Assembly: GCF_019793465.1 (NCBI RefSeq)
Contig: NZ_JAILYJ010000006.1
Location: forward strand, 248,001-312,000
Source of the DNA: Rhizobium croatiense
Lineage (GTDB): Bacteria > Pseudomonadota > Alphaproteobacteria > Rhizobiales > Rhizobiaceae
DNA length: 64,000 nt
Reading direction: 5' to 3'
Below are positions 17,967 to 26,094 of the stretch, in pieces. The notes below the pieces were generated by a model that was not told where the DNA came from, did no database searches, and saw only the letters and a list, made by a program, of their open reading frames with translations. Within the stretch, counting starts at the first letter, position 1. Each line of letters starts with the position of its first letter. The position numbers and the translations under genes were made by a program.

Positions 17967-19157
17967 TTACTGAGCGGTCGCGACCTTCTCTTCGATCTGC
18001 GGCACGACGACGGCGCCCGGACGGATGCGCTGCAGACCGTTGACGACGATCTTTTCGCCGGCATTCAGGCCGCTTTCGACCACCCGTTGACCGTCAGACA
18101 GCGTGCCGAGCTGCACCTGCCGATAGGCCACCTTGTTCTCGCCGTCGACGACGAAGACGAACTTCTTGTCCTGGTCGGTGCCGACGGCACGATCGCTGAT
18201 GACGATCTTGTTCTCGGTCTTCGGCTGGCCCATGCGCACCCGCACGAACTGGCCGGGGATCAGGCGCCCGCCCGGATTGTCGAAGACGGCGCGCACGCCG
18301 ATCGTGCCGCTTGACGCATCGACCTCGTTGTCGATCAGCTGCAGCTTGCCCTTGATCGGTGTGCCGCTGTCGGCCAGCGTGCCGACCTCGACGGGGATCT
18401 GTTCGACCGGCGGCAAGGCGCTGTCCGTCTGCGGCAGCTGGGCAAGGGCACGCGTCACCATCTCTTCGCTGGCATTGAAGCTCGCATAGATCGGATCGAC
18501 CGAAACGAGCGTTGTCAGCGCCGGCGAAGCCGAGCCGGCAGCAACCAGGTTACCCGCGGTCACCTCGATCTTGCCGATGCGGCCGGACACCGGCGCCCGC
18601 ACTTCGGTATAATCGAGATCGAGCTGGGCCGACTGCAATGCGGCCTGTGCCGAACGCAGTCCTGCCTGCGCCTCGGCCAGCGCGCTCTGGCGCTGATCGA
18701 GATCGCTCTGAGAGATGGTGCGGTTGTCGGAAAGCCTGCGGCCGCGATCGAGTTCGGTCTGCGCCAGGCTGACCTTGGCTTCGGCCGAGGCGACCTGGCC
18801 CTGCGCCTGCGCTACGCTCGCCTGATAGGGAGCCGGGTCGATGGTGAAGAGCAGGTCGCCCTGCTTGACCAGCGCACCTTCGCGGAAGGCCACCGACAGG
18901 ATGGCGCCGGCGACGCGGGAACGAACCTGGACACGGTCGACGGCTTCGAGGCGGCCGGAGAAACTCTCCCAGGCCGTCACGTCGCGCGCCGTGACGACGG
19001 CAACCGTCACCGGCACGGCAGGAGGCTGCGCCGGGGCGGAAGCGGCCGTGGCGGTCGTGCTCATCGGCAGTTCGAAAAACAATGCAGCGCCGGAAACCGA
19101 CGCAATAAGGCCTATGCCGGCGCCCACCAGGGCCCAGCGCTTGCTTCTGGACGTCAT
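17967..19157 (-). CDS. RND efflux periplasmic adaptor (membrane fusion protein, MexE-like)
   Basis: The 396-residue protein links the RND permease to an outer-membrane channel. The N-terminus has a basic start and one hydrophobic segment (WALVGAGIGLIASVSGAALFF) acting as signal or anchor. A biotinyl-lipoyl half follows (VQVRSRVAGAILSVAFREGA), then an alpha-helical hairpin with many Ala/Gln/Ser residues (~100-175), the second lipoyl half (LDYTEVRAPVSGRIGKIEVT), and the beta-barrel and membrane-proximal domains. The gene order hydrolase, adaptor, permease on one strand with LysR divergent recalls mexEF under LysR-type MexT. The ATG at 19157 follows AAGGAGAGTAC. Confidence 0.93.
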   Translation of the reverse strand: MTSRSKRWALVGAGIGLIASVSGAALFFELPMSTTATAASAPAQPPAVPVTVAVVTARDVTAWESFSGRLEAVDRVQVRSRVAGAILSVAFREGALVKQGDLLFTIDPAPYQASVAQAQGQVASAEAKVSLAQTELDRGRRLSDNRTISQSDLDQRQSALAEAQAGLRSAQAALQSAQLDLDYTEVRAPVSGRIGKIEVTAGNLVAAGSASPALTTLVSVDPIYASFNASEEMVTRALAQLPQTDSALPPVEQIPVEVGTLADSGTPIKGKLQLIDNEVDASSGTIGVRAVFDNPGGRLIPGQFVRVRMGQPKTENKIVISDRAVGTDQDKKFVFVVDGENKVAYRQVQLGTLSDGQRVVESGLNAGEKIVVNGLQRIRPGAVVVPQIEEKVATAQ

Positions 19158-19203
19158 CAGTACTCTCCTTGCGGCCCCAAGCCGCCGAAATATCAGATCT
19201 TCT

Positions 19204-20019
19204 TCAATGCAATTGCGGTTGGACGCTTACGTCCTGAAGGAAATCTCCGAAATGGCGGCTGACGTGTTCCTGCCAATCGGGCACTTCCCCGGATTTCCCG
19301 CCATAAATCGAGGGCCAGCCCGTCCCGGCGGGAAGGACATGCTGGCGCACACCGACACCGGCCTTCTTCAGGCGGGCACCGTAACCAATAGTTTCGTCGT
19401 GCAGAGGATCGTCCTCGGCGGTGAAGATCAGCGCCGGGGCGACGCCTGCAAGACGCGAACAGAGGCAAGGTGCTGCGTAAGGGTGGCAGCCGCCGCCGCT
19501 CAAGTAATGGCTCCAGCCCTCCGTCCAGCGCTGCCGCATGCCGATGCCTTCCGCCTTGCGGATCGAGGAAGTGCCCATGAAGGGATCGAGCAGCGGCGAA
19601 ATCAGCACCTGACCGTCGAGCGCGTCGGGCAACTGGTCGCGCGCCTTCAGGGCCACACCGGCGGCGACATTGCCGCCGGCCTCCTCACCGGCCACGAACA
19701 GCAGCGACTTGCGGTCGCCAAGGCCGGCAGCGCGCTTGTTGGCGAGATAGGTGAAAACGGAAAAGGAAACTTCCAGCACTTTCGGAAACAGATTGTCGGA
19801 CAGGCTGCTGTAATCGACGGCGGCGACGATGGCGCCGGCCTTGGCGAGGCTGATCGCCACCGGCCGGTCGACATTTGTCTCCTGATCGAGAAACGCGCCG
19901 CCATGCAGGTAAAGCACGATCGGCGGTCCTTTGCCGTAATCGGCGCCCTGGTAGATGCGTGCGGAAACGGGGCCGATGGCCACCTTGTCCAGCATCATAT
20001 CTTTCCACTCCACCGTCAT
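19204..20019 (-). CDS. Alpha/beta hydrolase-fold protein lacking catalytic Ser and His
   Basis: The fold is that of the hormone-sensitive-lipase family. The oxyanion motif HGGAF is present near residue 40, and the acid residue motif DDPLHDE is kept. The nucleophile elbow, normally GDSAGG, reads GEEAGG, so the catalytic Ser is replaced by Glu. The region that normally holds the catalytic His reads LPAGTGWPSIYGG, with no His. The protein is therefore unlikely to be an esterase and may bind a ligand or partner instead. I use the ATG at 20019 (MTVEWKDMML), preceded by GAGGCCGGA; ATG 20040 and the open frame to 20079 are alternatives. It is 46 bases upstream of the RND adaptor gene and probably cotranscribed, and divergent from a LysR gene. 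Confidence 0.8.
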   Translation of the reverse strand: MTVEWKDMMLDKVAIGPVSARIYQGADYGKGPPIVLYLHGGAFLDQETNVDRPVAISLAKAGAIVAAVDYSSLSDNLFPKVLEVSFSVFTYLANKRAAGLGDRKSLLFVAGEEAGGNVAAGVALKARDQLPDALDGQVLISPLLDPFMGTSSIRKAEGIGMRQRWTEGWSHYLSGGGCHPYAAPCLCSRLAGVAPALIFTAEDDPLHDETIGYGARLKKAGVGVRQHVLPAGTGWPSIYGGKSGEVPDWQEHVSRHFGDFLQDVSVQPQLH

Positions 20020-20092
20020 GGTTCCGGCCTCTGTGCGCATCGCGACAAACAGACAACGCCCGTCGCTTGCATTTTGCATAAAAAAGATATTG

Positions 20093-20125
20093 TTATTCAG
20101 AACAGGGAATAAGAAGCGATATCGC
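20093..20125. promoter_or_regulatory. Candidate LysR operator region between hydrolase and lysR genes
   Basis: Two inverted repeats sit in the divergent gap. TTATTC (20093-20098) and GAATAA (20107-20112) are perfect 6-base arms separated by 8 bases, and GCGATATCGC (20116-20125) is a perfect 10-base palindrome. The first has the dyad size typical of LysR-type binding sites. Confidence 0.5.
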
Positions 20126-20183
20126 GATTACACTGTTCCAATTTTCGAATAATGGTGCAACGCAAACTGCGGACTTGAAACCG

Positions 20184-21095
20184 ATGGATCAGCTTTCGGC
20201 AATGCGCGTCTTCATCCGTGTGGTGGAGACGGGCAATTTCACCCGCGCCGCCGACATGCTCGCCATGCCCAAGGCGACGGTGACCAATCTTATCCAGGGC
20301 CTGGAGGCGCATCTGCGCACCAAGCTTCTGAATCGTACCACGCGCCGGGTGATGGTGACCACGGACGGCGCGCTTTATTACGAACGCGCCGCCCAGCTTA
20401 TCTCCGAACTGGAGGAACTCGACGGCAGCCTCTCCAACTCGCAGAGCCTGCCGAGCGGTCGGCTGCGCGTCGAAATGAGCGGCGCCTTTGCTGACGCAAT
20501 TGTCGTCCCGGCCCTTTGCGACTTTTATCAGCGCTATCCCGATATCCGTCTGGACCTCGGCGTCAGCGACCGAACGGTGGATTATCTGGTCGAAAACGTC
20601 GATTGCGCGTTGCGGGCCGGCACGCCCACCGACCAGTCGCTGATCGCCCGGCGCGTTTCGGAGATGGAGCTCATCACCTGTGCTTCGCCAAGTTACATTC
20701 AGAAATTCGGCATGCCCGAACGCCCTGAGGATCTGGAGGCCGCACATTACTCGGTCAACTATTTCCGCGCTCAGAACAACCGGACGCTGCCCTTCGAATT
20801 TCGCAGGGACAACGAGACGATTGAAACCAACCCGCGCTATATCGCCTCCGTCAACGACAGCCGCACCTATCTGACCGCGGCGCTGACGGGGCTCGGTGTC
20901 GCGCAAGTGCCAACCTTCATGGCGCGCGAGCCGATGCGGCGGGGCGAACTCGTCCGCGTGCTGCCGGAATGGCGCCGCGATCCGATCCCGCTCTATGTCG
21001 TCTATCCGCCGAACCGCCACCTCAGCAACAAGGTCCGCGTCTTCGTCGACTGGCTGGTGAAGCTTCTGGTCGAGGCCAAGCTGAACGACTATTGA
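20184..21095 (+). CDS. LysR-family transcriptional regulator
   Basis: The 303-residue protein has the LysR winged helix-turn-helix at residues 1-60 (MDQLSAMRVFIRVVETG, then FTRAADMLAMPKATVTN). The substrate-binding domain occupies ~90-295 (SGRLRVEMSGAFADAIVVP, LDLGVSDRTVDYLVENVDCALRAG). This subtype is commonly encoded next to an oxidoreductase or efflux genes that it controls. It is divergent from the degenerate hydrolase, adaptor and permease genes, so it is the likely regulator of that efflux operon. I chose ATG 20184 because LysR proteins of this group begin MDQLxAM; TTG 20175 would add MKP. A terminator-like hairpin follows 15 bases after the stop. Confidence 0.92.
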   Translation: MDQLSAMRVFIRVVETGNFTRAADMLAMPKATVTNLIQGLEAHLRTKLLNRTTRRVMVTTDGALYYERAAQLISELEELDGSLSNSQSLPSGRLRVEMSGAFADAIVVPALCDFYQRYPDIRLDLGVSDRTVDYLVENVDCALRAGTPTDQSLIARRVSEMELITCASPSYIQKFGMPERPEDLEAAHYSVNYFRAQNNRTLPFEFRRDNETIETNPRYIASVNDSRTYLTAALTGLGVAQVPTFMAREPMRRGELVRVLPEWRRDPIPLYVVYPPNRHLSNKVRVFVDWLVKLLVEAKLNDY

Positions 21096-21110
21096 GCCGC
21101 AAAACAGATA

Positions 21111-21151
21111 CGGCCCGGAAGGAGTGGTACCTTCGACGGGCCGCAATATTT
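21111..21151 (+). terminator. Terminator-like hairpin after lysR
   Basis: CGGCCCG (21111-21117) pairs perfectly with CGGGCCG (21137-21143). Inside it GAAGG and CCTTC form a second stem. The tail CAATATTTTG is T-rich. Confidence 0.7.
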
Positions 21152-21161
21152 TGAACATCGG

Positions 21162-21193
21162 GCCTGTCGCGCCGCAGAGCGGGCGCGGCAGGC
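21162..21193. other. Second strong hairpin downstream of lysR
   Basis: GCCTGTCGCGCC (21162-21173) pairs with GGCGCGGCAGGC (21182-21193), 12 base pairs with one G-T, around an 8-base loop. No T run follows. The rest of the gap from 21194 to the SDR remnant at 21326 shows nothing I can name. Confidence 0.55.
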
Positions 21194-21325
21194 TCTGGAG
21201 GTTCGCAAGAGAGCGTCAGGGAACGCCACTCTCTCGCGATAAAACAGTTATAAGCACTCTCCATAAGATTGTAAGAGGGAAAACCCACAAGCGAAGTTCA
21301 CATAATCGCGATGAGGTCGCCTTCG

Positions 21326-21534
21326 TCAGATCATGCCGCCATTGGCGCGCACGTCTGGCCGTTGATCCAAGCCGCCGTCCGGGCCGGGAGGAAGGCGACC
21401 GCCGACGCGATGTCCTCGGGCGTGCCGAGGCGCTCCAGCGGGTTCATCTTCGCTATGCGGACGACGAGTTCCTGTAGTTTGCCGTTGAGGAAAAGATCGG
21501 TGGCGACAGGACCGGGCGCAATGGCGTTGACGGT

Positions 21535-21537
<3 letters not shown>
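21326..21537 (-). pseudogene. 3' remnant of a short-chain dehydrogenase/reductase gene
   Basis: Only the last ~70 codons of an SDR gene remain, reading TVNAIAPGPVATDLF, then NPLERLGTPEDIASAVAFL and AWINGQ, which are the hallmarks of the SDR C-terminus. The 5' part (Rossmann motif and catalytic Tyr-Lys) is missing. There are also small frame errors. The region after AFL reads best as AGPDG in the neighbouring frame, and the expected ending VRANGGMI with a stop at 21326-21328 lies one frame away from the frame that ends at 21331. The sequence upstream switches abruptly at about 21535 to a LysR tail on the other strand. It should not make a working enzyme. Confidence 0.8.
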
Positions 21538-22006
<469 letters not shown>

Positions 22007-22055
22007 CACGCGCTTGTCACGTCAAACGGTTTTGGGGTGACGCCAAGCGCGCCGA

Positions 22056-22673
22056 ATGGTATCTGCCTCGGCCATGACCGATGGTGGAATGACAAGGGGC
22101 GCGATCGGCGCCGGCCCGCTTGCCGGCGAAAGCCTCAAGGCGTTTTTCGAGCGCGATGCGATCACTGTTGCCCGGGCTCTGCTCGGCTGCCATCTCACAA
22201 TCGACGGCGTCGGCGGCCGCATCACCGAGACGGAAGCCTATTTCCCCGATGACGAGGCCTCGCACAGCTTCCGCGGCCCGACCAGGCGCAATGGCGCCAT
22301 GTATGGCCGCCCCGGCAATGTCTACATCTACCGCATTTACGGCATGTACTGGTGCCTGAACTTCGTCTGCCATCCGGGTTCGGCCGTGCTCATCCGGGCG
22401 CTTGAGCCGGAAACCGGATTCCCTCTGATGATGCAGCGGCGCGGCACCGACATGCTGACGGCGCTTTGCAGCGGCCCCGGCAAACTCTGCCAGGCGCTCG
22501 GCATCGATATCGAGATCAACGACCGGCTGCTCGACCGCCCGCCCTATGCGCTGACGCCCTCCGTGCCGGTGCCGATCGTTTCGGGAAAACGCATCGGCAT
22601 CACGAAAAATGCCGACACGCCATGGCGCTTCGGCATCCAGGGATCGCGTTATCTCAGCAAGCCGTTTCGCTGA
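22056..22673 (+). CDS. 3-methyladenine DNA glycosylase (AAG/MPG family)
   Basis: The ~205-residue enzyme removes 3-methyladenine and other alkylated or deaminated purines from DNA as the first step of base excision repair. The AAG signature is clear: ITETEAYFPDDEASHSF contains the catalytic Glu, GAMYGRPGNVYIYRIYGMY contains the intercalating Tyr region, and NFVCHPGSAVLIRALEP follows. The C-terminus KNADTPWRFGIQGSRYLS is typical. Several ATG codons (22056, 22074, 22092) could serve as the start and none has a strong ribosome site. Its stop (22671-22673) directly abuts the stop of the convergent emrB gene. Confidence 0.93.
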   Translation: MVSASAMTDGGMTRGAIGAGPLAGESLKAFFERDAITVARALLGCHLTIDGVGGRITETEAYFPDDEASHSFRGPTRRNGAMYGRPGNVYIYRIYGMYWCLNFVCHPGSAVLIRALEPETGFPLMMQRRGTDMLTALCSGPGKLCQALGIDIEINDRLLDRPPYALTPSVPVPIVSGKRIGITKNADTPWRFGIQGSRYLSKPFR

Positions 22674-24215
22674 CTATTCCATGACGGTACTTTGGTCGAC
22701 GGCGGGCGCTGCCTTCGGCTTGCGCAGCAGGAGCACCAGCGGAATGACCGCAAGCGACATCAGCATCAGCAGCTTGAAATCGTCCATATAGGCGATGATC
22801 GTCGATTGCAGCGTGATGATCTCGTTGAGCGAGGCGCGCCCGGCCGCCGTCACGGGACTGAGCCCCTGCGCCGCCGCCGCGTTGAAGGCGTGATTGAACG
22901 GCGTCACATAGGCTGCGATCGATTCATGATTGCTCTGCGTGTTCTCGACGATCAGCGCCGAGACGATCGAGATGCCCACCGACGAGCCGATATTGCGCGA
23001 CAGATTGTAGAGGCCGGTGCCGTCGCCGCGCATATGGGCGGGCAGCGTGGCGAAAGCGATCGTCGTCAGCGGCACGAAGAGGAAACCGAGACCGGCGCCC
23101 TGGATGAAACCGACCGACACGATCGTCCATTGCGAGACGTCGGGCGTCCAGCCGGTCATGTCATACATCGCCCAGGCGGTGAGGCCGAGGCCGAGCACCA
23201 GCAGCCAGCGTGTATCGACCTTGCCGATCAGCCGCCCGACGATGAACATGCAAAGCATGGTGCCGAGTCCACGCGGCCCCATCACGATGCCGGCGGTGAT
23301 GACGGGATAGCCCATCAGCGTCTGCAGATAGGGCGTCATCAGCGCCAGCGAGGCGAGATAGGTGATGCCGATCACGAAGATGAAGATCATGCTGATCGTG
23401 AAATTCTGGTCGAGGAACAGCTTCGGATTGACGAAGGATTTCTCCGCCGTCAGCGTGTGCACCAGCAGCAGATAGAAGGCGGCAGCGCAGATGATCGCTT
23501 CGAGCATGATCTCGCCGGAGGAGAACCAGTCGAGCTGCTCACCGCGGTCGAGGAAGAGCTGCAGCGAGGCGATGAACAGGCTCATCATGCCGAAACCGAA
23601 CCAGTCGAGCTTGGCGAGCGCATCCCTCTTCGTTTCCGATACGAAGATGACGATACCGGCAAAGGCAAGCGCGCCGATCGGCACGTTAATGTAGAACACC
23701 CAGCGCCAGCTGATATTGTCGGTCAGCCAGCCACCGATGACCGGGCCGAGGACCGGCCCGACCATGACCGAGACGCCGAAGAGCGCCATGGCCGAACCGC
23801 GCTCCTCGACCGTGTAGATGTCGAGCAGGATGCCCTGGGAAAGCGGCACCAGCGATGCGCCGAACAGGCCCTGCAGCAGGCGGAAGGCGACGATCTGGTT
23901 CAGCGATTGCGCCAGGCCGCAGAGGACCGAGGCGGCCACGAAGCCTGATATGGCGACGAGCAGCACGCGCTTGCGGCCGAACTTGGCGGCAAGGAAACCG
24001 GAGGGAGGCGTCATGATCGCCGCCGCAACTATGTAGGAGGTCAGCACCCAGTTGATCTGGTCGGCGGAGGCCGACACGCTGCCCTGAATATAAGGCAGCG
24101 CCACATTGGCGATCGTCGTATCCAGCGCCTGCATGATGACGGCAAGGATGACGCAGGCGGTGATCGCGCCGCGATTGGCAACAGGGGTCGCCGGAGATGC
24201 GGGAGGGTTACTCAT
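22674..24215 (-). CDS. emrB: DHA2-family MFS multidrug exporter EmrB
   Basis: The 513-residue inner-membrane protein has about 14 hydrophobic segments. It has the DHA2 markers ILAVIMQALDTTIANVALPY in TM1 and the antiporter motif C region GPVLGPVIGGWLTD. It exports lipophilic drugs by proton exchange and works with the EmrA adaptor encoded just upstream. The start overlaps the end of emrA (the emrA stop occupies 24208-24210), so the two are translationally coupled; ATG 24218 is equally possible. The marR-emrA-emrB order matches E. coli emrRAB. The substrate range is not known here. Confidence 0.93.
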   Translation of the reverse strand: MSNPPASPATPVANRGAITACVILAVIMQALDTTIANVALPYIQGSVSASADQINWVLTSYIVAAAIMTPPSGFLAAKFGRKRVLLVAISGFVAASVLCGLAQSLNQIVAFRLLQGLFGASLVPLSQGILLDIYTVEERGSAMALFGVSVMVGPVLGPVIGGWLTDNISWRWVFYINVPIGALAFAGIVIFVSETKRDALAKLDWFGFGMMSLFIASLQLFLDRGEQLDWFSSGEIMLEAIICAAAFYLLLVHTLTAEKSFVNPKLFLDQNFTISMIFIFVIGITYLASLALMTPYLQTLMGYPVITAGIVMGPRGLGTMLCMFIVGRLIGKVDTRWLLVLGLGLTAWAMYDMTGWTPDVSQWTIVSVGFIQGAGLGFLFVPLTTIAFATLPAHMRGDGTGLYNLSRNIGSSVGISIVSALIVENTQSNHESIAAYVTPFNHAFNAAAAQGLSPVTAAGRASLNEIITLQSTIIAYMDDFKLLMLMSLAVIPLVLLLRKPKAAPAVDQSTVME

Positions 24216-25425
24216 CATCCTTGCCCTGAGACCGGCCCAGAAGCTTGTTGACGAAGTCGGGCAGTCCGCGGGCATGGCCGGTTTCGACATCGACGACGGT
24301 GCTCATGCCGACGCGAAGCGGCGGCTTGCCCTCGGTGTCCTCGATGCTGACGCGCATCGGAATGCGCTGAACGACCTTCACCCAGTTGCCGGTGGTGTTC
24401 TGCGCCGGCAGCAGCGAGAAGCTGGAGCCGGAGGCCGGGCTGATGCTCTCGACCTTGCCCTTCCATGCCACGCCGGGATAGGTGTCGACATGGATCTCGG
24501 CCGTCTGGCCGGGCTTGATATAGGTCAGCTCGGTTTCCTTCGGGCTGGCGGCGATCCACAGATGATCGGTGGCGACAAGCGAGAAGGCCTGCTGCGAAGC
24601 CTGCAGATAGGAACCCACCTGCAGCGCGTTGACATTGGTGACGATGCCGTCGAACGGCGCCTTGACGACGCTATGGTCGAGCTCGCGCTGGGCATTGTCG
24701 ACATTCGACTTGGCCTGCAGGTAGAGCGGGTTTTCCTCGATCGGCTGGTCAGCCGAACCGCCGAGCTGGGCGAGCGTCGTTGCGGCTTCCGCCTTGGCGA
24801 CGGCAACCTTCTGCCGAGCGGCCTCGAGATTGTGCTTGGCCTCGTCATAGGCCGATTGCGTCGCACTGCCATTGTTGACGAGGCTCTGCTGCCGGTCGAA
24901 CTGATCCTGGTAATAGGGCAGATCGGCCTGCGCCTGGGTGATCTCGGCGAGCGACTGCTGATAGCTCGCCTTGAGGTTCATGATCTGGTTGCGCTGGGCG
25001 CCAAGCTGCGCCTTGGCGCCATCGAGCGCAATCTTGAAGGAATCCGATTTCAGGCTAAAGAGCACCTGCCCCGCCTTGACCGCCTCGTTCTCGTGCACGT
25101 TGATTTGCTCGACGATCCCCGAGACATCGGTGGTAATCCCGACCATATCGGCCTGGATATAGGCGTTATCGGTCGACATCACCTGGCCGCCATTGACGTA
25201 ATAATAACCGCCGCCGACGAGCGCCAGAGGCAGCAGGGCAAACAGGATCGGCCGCGTGAGACTGCGCCGGCGGCGGACCTTGTTGCCGCCAGGCGCAGCC
25301 ACGGCGGCAGCCGGCGCTGAATTGGATGAAGGCGCTTCGGCTACCGTTTCCTGCTGTTTGATTTGGTTTTCAGATGTCTTGGCATTGGCGTCGGCAACGA
25401 CGCGGAGGTTGGGTTGATCAGCCAT
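24208..25425 (-). CDS. emrA: EmrA-type membrane fusion (HlyD) adaptor
   Basis: The 405-residue protein has a cytoplasmic N-terminus with a basic patch (NKVRRRRSLTRP) and one membrane segment (ILFALLPLALVGGGYYYV). A periplasmic HlyD body follows, with lipoyl half-motifs VSGIVEQINVHENEAVKAGQ and DHSVVKAPFDGIVTNVNALQ on either side of a long coiled-coil hairpin of about 100 residues. It bridges EmrB to an outer-membrane channel, which is not encoded here. The ATG at 25425 overlaps the last 8 bases of the MarR gene. It probably belongs to one transcript with marR and emrB. Confidence 0.93.
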   Translation of the reverse strand: MADQPNLRVVADANAKTSENQIKQQETVAEAPSSNSAPAAAVAAPGGNKVRRRRSLTRPILFALLPLALVGGGYYYVNGGQVMSTDNAYIQADMVGITTDVSGIVEQINVHENEAVKAGQVLFSLKSDSFKIALDGAKAQLGAQRNQIMNLKASYQQSLAEITQAQADLPYYQDQFDRQQSLVNNGSATQSAYDEAKHNLEAARQKVAVAKAEAATTLAQLGGSADQPIEENPLYLQAKSNVDNAQRELDHSVVKAPFDGIVTNVNALQVGSYLQASQQAFSLVATDHLWIAASPKETELTYIKPGQTAEIHVDTYPGVAWKGKVESISPASGSSFSLLPAQNTTGNWVKVVQRIPMRVSIEDTEGKPPLRVGMSTVVDVETGHARGLPDFVNKLLGRSQGKDDE

Positions 25426-25882
25426 CGTTCATCTCATTCTCTTCAACCGGTGTTCGGCAAGCCTGCACCAGGTTCGTCTTCATTGCGGATAGGATCTGGT
25501 AAAGCTGCTCGCGCTGCTCGGCCGAAACGCCTTCGAGCGCCTCGGCTCGGGTTACGTCGCCGAGCTCGCGCATTTCGGCGAGCAGCGGGTGGGCTTCTTC
25601 GCGCATGTAGAGCAGCCAGATGCGCCGGTCGGTCGGGTGCTGGCGGCGTTCGATCAGCCCGCGTTCGGCGAGCTTGTCGAGAATGCGCACCAAAGTGATC
25701 GGCTCGATTTCGAGAATTTCGGCAAGGCCGCTCTGATGGATGCCTTCATTGTTGGAGAGATAGGCAAGCGTTTGCCATTGCGACCGGGTCAGCCCAAGGC
25801 ACTTCGCGCGCTGCTCGAACCGCTTGCGCAGCAGCCGCGCGACATCATGGAGTAGGAAGCCGAGTGTGGGCGTAGCGCTCAT
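25418..25882 (-). CDS. MarR-family repressor of the emrAB operon
   Basis: The 154-residue protein has the MarR winged helix domain. The recognition helix region reads HQSGLAEILEIEPITLVRIL, and the wing contains ERRQHPTDRRIWLLY with the conserved Asp-Arg-Arg. MarR proteins repress nearby drug-export genes and release DNA when they bind phenolic ligands. The gene is first in the marR-emrA-emrB unit and overlaps emrA by 8 bases. Two AT-rich inverted repeats, 22-50 bases upstream of its start, are good candidates for its own operators, so autorepression is likely. Confidence 0.93.
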   Translation of the reverse strand: MSATPTLGFLLHDVARLLRKRFEQRAKCLGLTRSQWQTLAYLSNNEGIHQSGLAEILEIEPITLVRILDKLAERGLIERRQHPTDRRIWLLYMREEAHPLLAEMRELGDVTRAEALEGVSAEQREQLYQILSAMKTNLVQACRTPVEENEMNDG

Positions 25883-25903
25883 GAAAACCTGTGACGTTAG
25901 TTC

Positions 25904-25932
25904 ATAAGGATACTTATAATATCGTTAGATAT
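25904..25932. promoter_or_regulatory. Tandem inverted repeats, candidate MarR operators
   Basis: ATAAG-GATA-CTTAT (25904-25917) and ATATC-GTTA-GATAT (25919-25932) are two perfect 5-base dyads with 4-base spacers. They lie one base apart just upstream of the marR ATG at 25882. AT-rich dyads next to the gene are typical MarR sites. Confidence 0.6.
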
Positions 25933-26094
25933 ATTGAGCTTGCAGCCAGCACAAGGACGCGGACGGCAGATTCAGCAAGGTCGGCTGAAATGCCGCAGCT
26001 TGGGCTCGAGCCCGTTTGACAGTGGCCGCGGCCCTGCGCCGCCCTAATTCTGCGGCAGGAACGCCTCCGCAGGAGGCGCATGTAGGGGAGCTTG

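Noticed and set aside
15632..18043. 803-codon open frame on the plus strand
   Set aside because: It is a perfect antisense shadow of the RND permease, rich in Asp, Arg and His, with no recognisable fold.
20097..21158. 353-codon minus-strand frame opposite the LysR gene
   Set aside because: It is an antisense shadow of lysR; the LysR helix-turn-helix and binding domain are clear on the plus strand.
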